A stretch of 64,000 nucleotides of DNA from Anaerolineaceae bacterium (GTDB lineage: Bacteria > Chloroflexota > Anaerolineae > Aggregatilineales > Phototrophicaceae). Both the position numbers and the translations under genes were made by a program. Of this stretch, positions 16,645 to 24,696 are shown piece by piece (the first letter of the stretch is position 1; every line of letters starts with the position of its first letter). The notes beneath the pieces were generated by a model. The model was not told the origin of the DNA. It ran no database searches and worked only from the letters and a program-made list of their open reading frames with translations. The stretch lies in contig JACKCG010000009.1 of NCBI GenBank assembly GCA_020634135.1, positions 82,693 through 146,692 on the forward strand, given 5' to 3'.

Positions 16645-17844
16645 ATGGCTGCATTACAGGGGATACGCATTCTGGATTTCACGCGGGTACTGGCCGGGCC
16701 GTTCTGCACCATGCTCCTGGCCGACTTTGGCGCGGAAGTCATCAAGGTGGAGCGGCCTGGCGTGGGGGACGATACCCGCCAGTGGGGGCCACCCTGGGCG
16801 GGCAAGCCGGAAAACCGCATGAGCGCCTACTACCTGAGCGTCAACCGGAATAAGCGCAGCCTGACGCTGAACCTGGCAACCCCGGAAGGCTGTGACCTTG
16901 CGCGGCGGTTGGCGCTGACCAGTGATGTCTTGATCGAAAATTTCAAAGCCGGGCAAATGCAGGACTATGGCCTGGATGATGAGTCGCTCCGCCCGCGCCA
17001 TCCCGGCCTGATTTATGCCAGCATCACCGGCTACGGCCAGACCAGCCCCTATGCTGACCGCCCAGGCTATGATTACGTGATTCAGGGGCAAAGCGGCCTG
17101 ATGTCCATCACCGGCCCGGCGGAGGGCGAGCCATACAAAGTCGGCGTGGCGATTTCTGACGTAATAACCGGGCTGTTCGCCGCTAACGCGATTCAGGCCG
17201 CGCTGCGCCACCGGGAGCGCACCGGCGCGGGGCAGTTTATTGATGTCTCCCTGCTCGATTCGCAGCTTGCCGCCCTGGTGAATGTCGCCAGCAACTACCT
17301 GGTCTCCGGTACACCCCCGCCCCGGTTCGGCAACGAACATCCCAACATCGTCCCTTACCAGGTGTTCCAGGCCGCTGATAAACCGTTTGTGGTCAACGTG
17401 GGAAATGACCGCCAGTTCCGCCAGTTTTGCGCGGTCATCGGGCAGCCGGCGCTGGCGGACGATGCCCGCTTCGCCACCAACCCGGCGCGGGTCGTACACC
17501 GGGAGACGCTGATTCCGCTGCTGGAACGGCTTCTGGCGCAGCGCCCGGCGGCGGAATGGACACAGGCCTTGTTGGATGCCGGTGTCCCGGTGGGTGAAAT
17601 CAACACGATCCCGGACATCCTCAGTGACCCGCACGCGCAGGCCCGGGGGCTGGTGCAGGATGTCACCCTGGCGGACGGTACGGCAACCACCCTGCTTGGC
17701 TCGCCGCTGCATCTTTCGGCCACGCCACCGGCGCTGCACACGCCGCCCCCGCTGCTGGGCCAGGACACCGACGCCATACTCCGCGATGTGCTGGGGCTGG
17801 CGGACGCGGAAATCGCCGCCTACCGGAAAAAAGGGGTGGTATAA
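16645..17844 (+). CDS. CaiB/BaiF (family III) CoA-transferase
   Basis: 399 aa. AAGGGAG lies 6 nt before the ATG. The N-terminus GIRILDFTRVLAGPFCTMLLADFGAEVIKVE and the motif VSLLDSQLA with the catalytic aspartate (equivalent to Asp169 of formyl-CoA transferase) are diagnostic. GYGQTSPYADRPGYDYV.QG.SGLM and NVGNDRQF are also conserved. The enzyme moves CoA between carboxylic acids in the cytosol. The acid used here cannot be told; the length and sequence resemble succinyl-CoA-dependent members. It stands alone, 40 bp before arsR. Confidence 0.9.
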   Translation: MAALQGIRILDFTRVLAGPFCTMLLADFGAEVIKVERPGVGDDTRQWGPPWAGKPENRMSAYYLSVNRNKRSLTLNLATPEGCDLARRLALTSDVLIENFKAGQMQDYGLDDESLRPRHPGLIYASITGYGQTSPYADRPGYDYVIQGQSGLMSITGPAEGEPYKVGVAISDVITGLFAANAIQAALRHRERTGAGQFIDVSLLDSQLAALVNVASNYLVSGTPPPRFGNEHPNIVPYQVFQAADKPFVVNVGNDRQFRQFCAVIGQPALADDARFATNPARVVHRETLIPLLERLLAQRPAAEWTQALLDAGVPVGEINTIPDILSDPHAQARGLVQDVTLADGTATTLLGSPLHLSATPPALHTPPPLLGQDTDAILRDVLGLADAEIAAYRKKGVV

Positions 17845-17849
17845 CCCAC

Positions 17850-17885
17850 TTGACAAATTGATAAACATCAATATAATGAGGGTTA
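17850..17885 (+). promoter_or_regulatory. Consensus promoter and ArsR operator, probably leaderless
   Basis: TTGACA (17850-17855), 17-nt spacer, TATAAT (17873-17878). The spacer holds the inverted repeat ATTGAT-AAAC-ATCAAT (17858-17873), the shape of an ArsR/SmtB operator, so repressor binding would cover the promoter. The expected transcription start falls at the ATG at 17885. Confidence 0.75.
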
Positions 17886-18211
17886 TGAGAGACGAAACCC
17901 TGCTGTTTGCGAAGGCGATGGCCGATGATACCCGCCAGGAGATCATGACGCATTTGTGCTGCGCGTGGCTCAATGTGAATGACCTGGTGGATAAACTCGG
18001 CGGCAAGGTGAAGCAGCCAACCGCCAGCCATCATCTGAAAATCCTGGAAGAAGCCGGCCTTGTGCATATCCGCCAGGAAGGGAAGTTCCGTTACTATTCG
18101 CTCAACCAGGAGCGCGTGACGCTGTGCTGCGGGCTGCTGATGCAGACCTTCGCCCCAGAGTCAACGCATACCCTGGTTCCGCTTGACCAGATCACGGTTC
18201 GCGGGGAATAG
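17885..18211 (+). CDS. arsR: ArsR-family arsenic-responsive repressor
   Basis: 108 aa. A winged helix-turn-helix: LLFAKAMADDTRQEIMTHLC, VNDLVDKLGG..QPTASHHLKILEEAGLVHIRQEGKFRYYSL. Cysteines in HLCCAWL and VTLCCGLL are candidates for As(III) binding, although the canonical ELCVC of some ArsR proteins is absent. The start is ambiguous between 17876 and 17885; promoter spacing favours 17885 on a leaderless transcript. It is followed by arsM, which has a second operator copy, so it probably represses both. Confidence 0.85.
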   Translation: MRDETLLFAKAMADDTRQEIMTHLCCAWLNVNDLVDKLGGKVKQPTASHHLKILEEAGLVHIRQEGKFRYYSLNQERVTLCCGLLMQTFAPESTHTLVPLDQITVRGE

Positions 18212-18242
18212 CTGCGCTCTCTTTTTTTCGCCTGATGTATCG

Positions 18243-18258
18243 AAGTTTATCAATATGG
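18243..18258. promoter_or_regulatory. Second ArsR-type operator before arsM
   Basis: On the minus strand this reads ATTGATAAAC-TTCGAT, nearly identical to the operator at 17858 (ATTGATAAACATCAAT). It lies 12 bp upstream of the arsM start and close to its ribosome binding site. Confidence 0.55.
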
Positions 18259-18268
18259 AGTGTGTATC

Positions 18269-19030
18269 ATGACACAAAGCGATATTCATGCAGCCGTTCA
18301 GCAACGTTACGGCGCGATTGCGGATAGTGCCGCTCCTTCCTGCTGCGGCGACTCATCGGACTGTGGCTGCGATTCCGCAAATGCCACCCTGTATGACAGC
18401 GCCTTACTTGAAGGGCTGCCGGTGGATGTCACGAACCTTTCGTTGGGCTGTGGCGACCCGGTGAGCATTGCCAGCCTCAACCCTGGCGAGACGGTGCTGG
18501 ACCTGGGCAGCGGCGGCGGGATTGACTGTTTCCTGGCGGCGCGTCAGGTGGGCGACTCCGGCTATGTGATCGGGGTGGACATGACCCCGGCCATGCTCAT
18601 GAAGGCCAACGCCAACAAGGTGCAGATGGGCGCGCATAACGTCGAGTTCCGTAAAGGGCAGATCGAAGCGCTGCCGGTGACGGATAACAGTATAGACGTG
18701 GTGATGTCGAACTGCGTCATCAACCTCTCGCCGGATAAAACCGCCGTGTTTGGCGAGGCGTTCCGCGTCCTCAAACCGGGCGGGCGGGTTTCAATCAGCG
18801 ACATCGTGACCGAAGGCGAGTTCAGCGAGTCGCTGCGGGCGGATATGGCGAAATGGTCGGAATGCGTGACCGGCGCGATTGACGTGGAAAGCTACACCGG
18901 CCTGATGCGGGAAACCGGCTTCGTGGATATTCAGGTGGTGAGCAAGGTGGATGCGGAAGGCATTGTGCCGCGTCAGGATGGGATGCCGCGTATTTTCAGC
19001 GCCCGCATCACCGCCACCAAACCGGTGTAG
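18269..19030 (+). CDS. arsM: Arsenite S-adenosylmethionine methyltransferase
   Basis: 253 aa from the ATG at 18269 with GGAG 8 nt upstream. Methylates As(III) using SAM. The N-terminus YGAIA..., a cysteine-rich segment (SCCGDSSDCGCD), LSLGCGDPV, the SAM-binding motif VLDLGSGGGIDCFLAA, VIGVDMTPAML, SNCVINLSPDK and the C-terminal SECVTGAI place the As-binding cysteines as in ArsM proteins. It follows arsR by 57 bp. Confidence 0.93.
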   Translation: MTQSDIHAAVQQRYGAIADSAAPSCCGDSSDCGCDSANATLYDSALLEGLPVDVTNLSLGCGDPVSIASLNPGETVLDLGSGGGIDCFLAARQVGDSGYVIGVDMTPAMLMKANANKVQMGAHNVEFRKGQIEALPVTDNSIDVVMSNCVINLSPDKTAVFGEAFRVLKPGGRVSISDIVTEGEFSESLRADMAKWSECVTGAIDVESYTGLMRETGFVDIQVVSKVDAEGIVPRQDGMPRIFSARITATKPV

Positions 19031-19054
19031 GAGCGTTAACGCCTCAGATTTATA

Positions 19055-19077
19055 GGCGGGGGTGTTTCGCCCCCGCC
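19055..19077 (+). terminator. GC-rich hairpin after arsM
   Basis: Perfect 8-bp stem GGCGGGGG/CCCCCGCC with a 7-nt loop, 25 nt past the arsM stop. There is no T-run, so it is a weak or Rho-assisted terminator. It may serve both converging genes. Confidence 0.5.
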
Positions 19078-19112
19078 ATGCCACGCTTCTTAGGCTGCGA
19101 AAGCCCGGTTGC

Positions 19113-19562
19113 TTATGTCAGTTCCGAAGTGCAGTGCGCGCAGCGAGTCGCCTTGTACGGAACGGTGGAGAGGCAGTACGGGCATTCCTTGTTGACCGGC
19201 TCGCCAGGGGCTTCCGCCTCTTTTTTGCCGGCGGGCTGCATGACCCGGTTGACGGCCCGCACCAGCATGAAGACAGCAAAGGCCACAATCAGGAAGTTAA
19301 TCAACTGGTTGATGAACAGCCCGTAATTGACCGTCGCTGCCCCGGCTTCCTGCGCCGCCGCCAGTGAGGTAAACTCTCCGCCACTCAACACAATAAACAG
19401 GTTGGAAAAATCCACGCCGCCCAGCAGTTGGCCGATCGGTGGCATGAGGATGTCATTCACCAGCGAGTTCACAACGCCGGTGAAGGCCGCACCGATGATG
19501 ATACCAACAGCCAGATCAAGCACGTTGCCGCGCAAAGCAAATTTCTTGAATTCATTGAGCAT
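19113..19562 (-). CDS. mscL: Large-conductance mechanosensitive channel with a C-terminal zinc ribbon
   Basis: 149 aa from the ATG at 19562, which has GGGGA 8 nt upstream; a TTG two codons earlier is less likely. MscL core: FKKFALRGNVLDLAVGIIIGAAF (TM1), the N-D-I-L-MPP turn, a periplasmic loop, then QLINFLIVAFAVFMLV (TM2). The usual short cytoplasmic helix is followed by CPYC...CAHC (Cys127, 130, 141, 144), a rubredoxin-like zinc ribbon. The channel releases solutes during osmotic downshock; the ribbon may respond to metal or redox state, which is inference. Confidence 0.93.
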   Translation of the reverse strand: MLNEFKKFALRGNVLDLAVGIIIGAAFTGVVNSLVNDILMPPIGQLLGGVDFSNLFIVLSGGEFTSLAAAQEAGAATVNYGLFINQLINFLIVAFAVFMLVRAVNRVMQPAGKKEAEAPGEPVNKECPYCLSTVPYKATRCAHCTSELT

Positions 19563-19846
19563 TTTCAAGTCCCCTATTCAGCTTCCCCAGATGCGTGATG
19601 AAAATTCGTCACATCACCATTTTCATCAACAGGAGTGTGACTCAAATTACGGCAAAAATCAAGAATTTACGAACACTTGTTTTATCCTGTCCGGTGGATG
19701 TGACCCGGCGTTCTATACCTATTTCACGAAATTGCAAGGGCAGCGCAAGGAATTCGATAGCTGCACTCTCTAAAATACGAGCATATTCAGGTTTGATTCT
19801 CATTTGTAGGGTACATCTCGTGTATCATTCCACGCTTTATCCACCG
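19563..19846. other. Intergenic region with no recognisable gene
   Basis: 284 bp between two divergent genes. Moderately AT-rich around 19610-19690. No clear hairpin or promoter pair was found. The open frame reading through it from 19595 belongs to the next gene only in the sense of being stop-free. Confidence 0.4.
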
Positions 19847-20425
19847 ATGCTTGTAAACGATGAACATGCCGTCATTGATTTCCATGCGCTATGCGAGAAC
19901 CAGCCATTTATCCAACCTGCTGCGGGCTTCACGGCCAGTCAGTACACGGCGCGGGTCTCCCGTGAACTGGGGCGCTGGCGGCAGACCGTATCGCCGGAGC
20001 AGACCGCCTGTGCGCTGGGGTATATCACGGCGGCCAGGGTGCTGCCCTCATTGGTCGAACTGGAAAACGGGCGGGAACTGCTGGGCTACACCGTGATGCT
20101 GCGCCAGCGGCTCGATGCGGAACTGGTCGTGGAACTGGCGATGACCCTGCGAGCGCGGGCCATTGAACTGCATTGGGAGCAGGTAGGGGCGCATTCGTAT
20201 GGCGCTGCGATTGGCTCCGGCGTGGCGGTCATCATCGAAATCACCCCAGGGGCGGAGCAGTTATATTTCCGCTATTCCAGCCACCTGGCGGATGATTTAT
20301 ACAATGCGCGTGGCGCTGTTGAACTCCCGCGCAGCCGGCTGTTCCTGCAATCCGCCCTCTACGAGCGGTTTGACGCCCTGCTGGACGAAGTGCGACAGCG
20401 TACCTGGATGTGGTTATACGGGTAG
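19847..20425 (+). CDS. Hypothetical cytosolic protein
   Basis: 192 aa from the ATG at 19847. The frame is open from 19595, but the upstream 84 codons have a basic, non-protein-like composition. No family recognised. Mixed alpha/beta: EHAVIDFHALCENQPFIQPAAGF, then ARAIELHWEQ, a strand-rich GSGVAVIIEI and a helical tail. It ends 4 bp from the converging ccmC gene. Confidence 0.55.
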   Translation: MLVNDEHAVIDFHALCENQPFIQPAAGFTASQYTARVSRELGRWRQTVSPEQTACALGYITAARVLPSLVELENGRELLGYTVMLRQRLDAELVVELAMTLRARAIELHWEQVGAHSYGAAIGSGVAVIIEITPGAEQLYFRYSSHLADDLYNARGAVELPRSRLFLQSALYERFDALLDEVRQRTWMWLYG

Positions 20426-20428
20426 AGT

Positions 20429-21178
20429 CTAACTGCCGCGTACCCGTCCGGCGGCCTTCTCCAGCCGGACACGCCACCAGATGAGCGCCGGGGCAAGCAG
20501 CCCGGCCCAGACCGCCATATTAAAGGCGAATGTCACCCCCATACGCGGCGTCATCCCAAAGACGTTCTCGCTGTTCTGCGGGCTGGGGCCGATGACCACC
20601 GGGTGAATCGTATCGGCCCGGAAGCGGGTAATTACAAACGTAACGATCACCGCCGCCATCAGCACAATACCCAGCACCGCCGCCACCTGCCGCCCGCGTT
20701 CGCCCTCCGCCAGCCCTTTACGCAGGATCAGATAGGCCAGGCAGATCAGCATCATGATCGCCGCCGAAAGCATTCGTGGATCAGAGCTGGTCCACCAGGT
20801 ATTCCAGGTAGGCCGCGCCCAGATCGAACCCAGCAGGACGTTAATCAACGCCAGCACGAACCCGACTTCAATGGCCGCCAGCGCCAGCCGGTCCCAGCGC
20901 AGGCTGCGGGTGAACAGATAGCCCAGGCTGCCAGCCAGCCCCAGGCTGAAGGCCACAAACGCCCCGGTGATAGACGGCACATGGAAATAAAAGAGGCGCT
21001 GCACATCCCCCTGGATCACATCTGTGCCGGCATACGTGAGCGCCAGCAGCGTCCCGGCCAGCATCCCGGCTGCGCACAGGATGGAGACTGCCATCAGCAG
21101 GCGCGGGCGCGGGGGTGTATCGGTCTGCGTCTGTGCGGCAGAGGTTACCTGGGTTGGACGTTCACTTATGGCAGTCAT
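20429..21178 (-). CDS. ccmC: CcmC/CcsA-family haem-handling protein of cytochrome c maturation
   Basis: 249 aa with six predicted TM helices after a 30-residue polar N-terminus. It carries the tryptophan-rich motif (WARPTWNTWWTSSDPRM) that defines the haem-handling protein family, and two candidate haem-ligand histidines: one in FYFHVPS before TM2 and one in TIHPVVIG. CcmC loads haem onto CcmE. No other ccm genes are nearby, so this is an isolated member. Confidence 0.85.
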   Translation of the reverse strand: MTAISERPTQVTSAAQTQTDTPPRPRLLMAVSILCAAGMLAGTLLALTYAGTDVIQGDVQRLFYFHVPSITGAFVAFSLGLAGSLGYLFTRSLRWDRLALAAIEVGFVLALINVLLGSIWARPTWNTWWTSSDPRMLSAAIMMLICLAYLILRKGLAEGERGRQVAAVLGIVLMAAVIVTFVITRFRADTIHPVVIGPSPQNSENVFGMTPRMGVTFAFNMAVWAGLLAPALIWWRVRLEKAAGRVRGS

Positions 21179-21282
21179 TAACGATCAATCCTTTACGATA
21201 ATTCATCTGATGCGAAATCAGGGTCGCTGCATCCGATACATACCCGCGCAAGTCCTGGTTTGTTTTATTGTAGGGGAACGTC

Positions 21283-21330
21283 TAAGTGCCGTGTCCGGCT
21301 AGTTTCTCAAGAACAGGCGTAGGGACGGCA
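21283..21330 (+). repeat. Dispersed repeat family A, copy 1
   Basis: Reads TAAGTGCCGTGTCCGG, then AGTTTCTCAAGAACAGGCGT and AGGGACGGCA. Near-identical copies occur at 57793-57840 (+), 62891-62939 (-) and, as the end of a short element, at 56008-56046 (-). Here the unit runs into a small hairpin (ACGGCATTTTGCCGT). Confidence 0.75.
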
Positions 21331-21427
21331 TTTTGCCGTCCGGCGGAGACCCTTCCGGGTGTCTCTACTAAGGCAGTCTCCTGCAATCGGAAATTTCGTT
21401 GCTTCGCTCTTGCCGGTACTGAACAGT

Positions 21428-21943
21428 CTACGCTAACTCGCCAGCGATTTTTTCCGCCCACTGCCGGATTGTATCCCAGTTGCGGAAATCCCCGTTGAAG
21501 CTGCTGGGCCATGTGCCGCCGTCATAACGGGCCGCCAGCGTCCAGCGCTCGTTCCAGTCCGTTTCTTCCAGGTTGAGCCGCCCGGCGAAGGTGCCCACTT
21601 CACGCACTTTCAGGTCGTGTAAAAGGTCGTGTTGCAGGTAAAACTCCAGGACATGCTCCTGGCCGTTTTCCTCCAGAATACGGATACAGGAAACCCACAG
21701 ATAAACCGGGTGCGCGGCAAGCTGCGGGGCAAACGCTTTCAGAAAAGTGGATAATTCCGGCATCCATGTGCCGACATAAATGGGTGAACCGATAACAAAA
21801 GCATCGTACTCTTCAATGGTGTTGATATGAACCACGTTACTGATGGTTGCTTTATGGCCTTTTTCCTCCAGTACCTTGCCCATGAACTGGGCGATTTCAG
21901 CACTTGAACCATGCGTCGTGGCATAGGCTAACAAAACATTCAT
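21428..21943 (-). CDS. Flavodoxin / HemG-like flavoprotein
   Basis: 171 aa. FMN-binding loop near the start (VLLAYATTHGSSAEIA), a second loop FVIGSPIYVGTWMPEL, and VREVGTFAGRLN place it in the flavodoxin family near menaquinone-dependent protoporphyrinogen IX dehydrogenase. AGGGAGGG lies before the ATG. It probably transfers electrons in the cytosol. The C-terminal NWDTIRQWAEKIA is typical of HemG-like proteins. Substrate unproven. Confidence 0.85.
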   Translation of the reverse strand: MNVLLAYATTHGSSAEIAQFMGKVLEEKGHKATISNVVHINTIEEYDAFVIGSPIYVGTWMPELSTFLKAFAPQLAAHPVYLWVSCIRILEENGQEHVLEFYLQHDLLHDLKVREVGTFAGRLNLEETDWNERWTLAARYDGGTWPSSFNGDFRNWDTIRQWAEKIAGELA

Positions 21944-22050
21944 GCAAGTCCCTCCCTTTGCTCAATACGGAGTTAAGCATAAGAGGCTTACCTCAGGGTT
22001 GCCTAGTTACAAGTGGCTCTTTTTTTGATGACAGATAACACTTGTTTGGC

Positions 22051-23436
22051 TCAGCCGTCCGCCAGGATTTGATCCACCGCGTTCGCCAATTCGCGCAGAT
22101 TGCTGACCTTATGAACACCATCGGCCAGCCGGGCATAATGGTGCATGTCGCTGTCACCCGTCCCCCACTGCACCGGTGGCTCCGGGCAGAACCACAGCAG
22201 CCGGCGTGCCCGTTTCTGCATATCCTCGGCAATATCCAGGCGGGGGTTATTGAAGTTGTTGCGCCCGTCCCCCAGGATAATCACAGTCGTCTTGCTTGTC
22301 ACCGTGCCAAAGTGGTCACGCCGGAAGGTGTTCAGGCTGTTGCCCAGGTCGGTGTTATAGTAGCCGGGGCGGTTCGCGTAGAGGACTTCGCTCACGGCTT
22401 CCTGCGGCTGTTTCTCTTTGAACATCATGCTGATGTCGGTAAGGTCATCAATGAAGATGTAGCTGTGGGTCTGCGCCACCTGGTCTTGCAGTTCGTAGAT
22501 CAGCGTGAGCAGGAATTCAGCGCAATAGCGCATTGAGGTACTCACATCACAGATAACCACCAGGCGCGGCTTCACATGATGCGTATGAAACTTGAGTTCC
22601 ACCGGCACGCCGCCATAGCGCATGTTCGCCCGCATCATCCGGCGCGGGTCAATCTGCCCGGCTCGCGCCCGCTTCTGCCGCAAAGACGCCCGGCTGCGTA
22701 ACCGCGCCGCCAGCCGCCGGATTTCATCCCGGATGGCGTCTGCCTCGCTCTGCCCCAACTGGGTAAACGGGACATCGAGCAAATCCGGTTTGGGTTCCGG
22801 CTCCTTGCTCGCCAACTGTTCGGCCAGGGAAGCCCCCACGAAATTCGCAATCTGCTCGGTCAGCCCCTGGGCATTTTCCTGCAACAACTGGCGCAGTTGT
22901 TCCAGCGCCTCATCGCTCATCCCCATCTCTTGCAGCAGTTCGAGGAGCTGTTCAATCAGCTTTTTGGCCTGCTGTAACCCGGCCTGGCGGTTCATACGCC
23001 GCTCGAACCACTGGCGCTGGTACATCTCGCTGCCCTGCTGCAACCCGGATTGCCGCCCCATTTGTTCCAACTGTTCGTCACTGAAGGGCTTGCCTTCCAT
23101 AAGCTGGTTCAGGAGATCGCGCAGCGCCTGCAAGTCGCCCATCAGCGAACGCAGCGCGTCCTGGAGCATCTGCTGTTCCTCCGGGGAAAGGTCGCCGGGG
23201 ATGTTATCGTGCATAGGGGGCGCGCCGGAACCGAAGAACAACGGGAAGAAGTAGTCAAACACACCCTGGTCGCGGCTTTCCTTGACCAGGGTTGTCCGCA
23301 GCGCCGCCCGGAACTGGTCACGGTTGCCTATGCCGATAGTATCAACACCGTGCATCGCGTCCTGGGTTTCCGCCAGCGAAATCCGCACCCCGGCGGCCCG
23401 CAGCGCCCGAATAAACGTTATCATCCGTTGGTCCAT
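22051..23436 (-). CDS. VWA-domain protein, CoxE-like
   Basis: 461 aa. N-terminus MDQRMITFIRALRAAGVRIS is typical of CoxE/VWA proteins. The middle is a Gln/Leu-rich helical region (about residues 80-210). A von Willebrand A domain starts near residue 280 with the MIDAS DVSTSM, followed by ILGDGRNN. Such proteins usually work with a MoxR AAA ATPase to insert metals or remodel complexes; none is next to it. GGGAGAA precedes the ATG. Confidence 0.85.
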   Translation of the reverse strand: MDQRMITFIRALRAAGVRISLAETQDAMHGVDTIGIGNRDQFRAALRTTLVKESRDQGVFDYFFPLFFGSGAPPMHDNIPGDLSPEEQQMLQDALRSLMGDLQALRDLLNQLMEGKPFSDEQLEQMGRQSGLQQGSEMYQRQWFERRMNRQAGLQQAKKLIEQLLELLQEMGMSDEALEQLRQLLQENAQGLTEQIANFVGASLAEQLASKEPEPKPDLLDVPFTQLGQSEADAIRDEIRRLAARLRSRASLRQKRARAGQIDPRRMMRANMRYGGVPVELKFHTHHVKPRLVVICDVSTSMRYCAEFLLTLIYELQDQVAQTHSYIFIDDLTDISMMFKEKQPQEAVSEVLYANRPGYYNTDLGNSLNTFRRDHFGTVTSKTTVIILGDGRNNFNNPRLDIAEDMQKRARRLLWFCPEPPVQWGTGDSDMHHYARLADGVHKVSNLRELANAVDQILADG

Positions 23437-23604
23437 GTCGTTCTCCCTCGCAACTCATCCGCATACCAGCAGCAACTGCATCCACCGCACATTGTAGCAT
23501 GGGTTGGCAGGGGTGGGACAAACGCCATAAAGACCGGCGCATGACCCGAATTTGAAGCGGCTGCCCAGGCCCTCACGCCTGGGGGAAGGATACGGCGGAG
23601 GCTG

Positions 23605-24531
23605 TTACACCGGGCGCAGCTTTTCGAGAATATTCTGTAATCCGGCGGGTAAAGGCGAGTCAAAGCACAGCCGTTCGCCGGTAGTGGGCTGGTCGAAGCA
23701 CAGGCGCGCCGCGTGCAGAAACTGGCGCTTCATCTTGATGCGCTGCTTGCGGAAGCCATAGACCGCGTCCCCTACAATCGGGCAGCCGATAAATGCCATG
23801 TGGACGCGAATCTGGTGGGTACGCCCGGTCAGCAGTCGGACACGCACCAGCACCCGGTCATCCAGGAAATCGCGGTCAATCACCTCGTATTCGCTGATGG
23901 CCGGTTTGCCACCGCGCAGTACAGCCATGCGCTTCCGCTGGTTCGGGTCGCGGGCGATAGGCGCTTCAATCCGTCCGGTTGTTGTGGGTGGGGTACGTTC
24001 CAACAGCGTGAGATAGGACTTCTCGACGGTGCGCGCCTGGAACTGTTCGGCCAGTTGGCGGCGGGCGCGGTCATGTTTGGCGATGATAATCAGGCCGCTC
24101 GTGCCCTTATCCAGCCGGTGGACGATCCCGGCGCGTTTCGGTTCGATGTTCATCTCCGCGATTTGCGGCCAGCGGGCGAGGATGGCGCTGACCAGCGTGC
24201 TGGCTTCATCGCCGACGCCAGGGTGAACCACCATACCGGCGGGTTTATCAATCACAGCCAGGTCATCGTCCTCATACAACACCGTGAGCGGGATGGCTTC
24301 CGGCTGCACAGCCCGGCTTTCGTCGCGGGGCGGCATGGTAATCGTGATCTGTTCACCGCCCTTGAGTTTGATCCCCGCCTTCACCGCTTTGCCATCTACC
24401 GTCACCAGACCCTCTTTGATGAAGGCCTGCACCTGAGCGCGAGAGAAGCGATTCCCAACATGGGACATAATGACTTTGTCCAGCCGCTGGCCGGAAACCT
24501 TCACGGAAAATTGGAGTTGCTCGGCGTCCAT
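23605..24531 (-). CDS. rluD: Ribosomal large-subunit pseudouridine synthase, RluD type
   Basis: 308 aa from the ATG at 24531; the frame is open 38 codons further upstream without a start site. An S4 RNA-binding domain (RLDKVIMSHVGNRFSRAQVQAFIKEGLVTVDG) precedes the RluA-family catalytic domain with HRLDKGTSGLI (catalytic Asp) and LLTGRTHQIRVHMAFIGCPIVGD. It isomerises uridines in 23S rRNA. Confidence 0.94.
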   Translation of the reverse strand: MDAEQLQFSVKVSGQRLDKVIMSHVGNRFSRAQVQAFIKEGLVTVDGKAVKAGIKLKGGEQITITMPPRDESRAVQPEAIPLTVLYEDDDLAVIDKPAGMVVHPGVGDEASTLVSAILARWPQIAEMNIEPKRAGIVHRLDKGTSGLIIIAKHDRARRQLAEQFQARTVEKSYLTLLERTPPTTTGRIEAPIARDPNQRKRMAVLRGGKPAISEYEVIDRDFLDDRVLVRVRLLTGRTHQIRVHMAFIGCPIVGDAVYGFRKQRIKMKRQFLHAARLCFDQPTTGERLCFDSPLPAGLQNILEKLRPV

Positions 24532-24641
24532 TGTGGTTATCCTGCCCCCGGTTAGCTGGAAACGAATACGCCTGATTCTCTCACAAAAACCCGGATAACC
24601 AAAGGGGGCACATGGCGCGCCCCCGGATTGCCCCCCAAAGA

Positions 24642-24664
24642 ACAAGGGGCCTGAAGCCCCTTGT
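24642..24664 (-). terminator. Hairpin after the BMP-family protein gene
   Basis: ACAAGGGGC with GCCCCTTGT, a 9-bp perfect stem with a 5-nt loop, 33 nt past the stop at 24697. The following bases on the minus strand are TTCTTTGG, a weak T-run. Confidence 0.6.
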
Positions 24665-24696
24665 CCACAGTGTTATGCTGTTTTCTTGCCGGTGGT

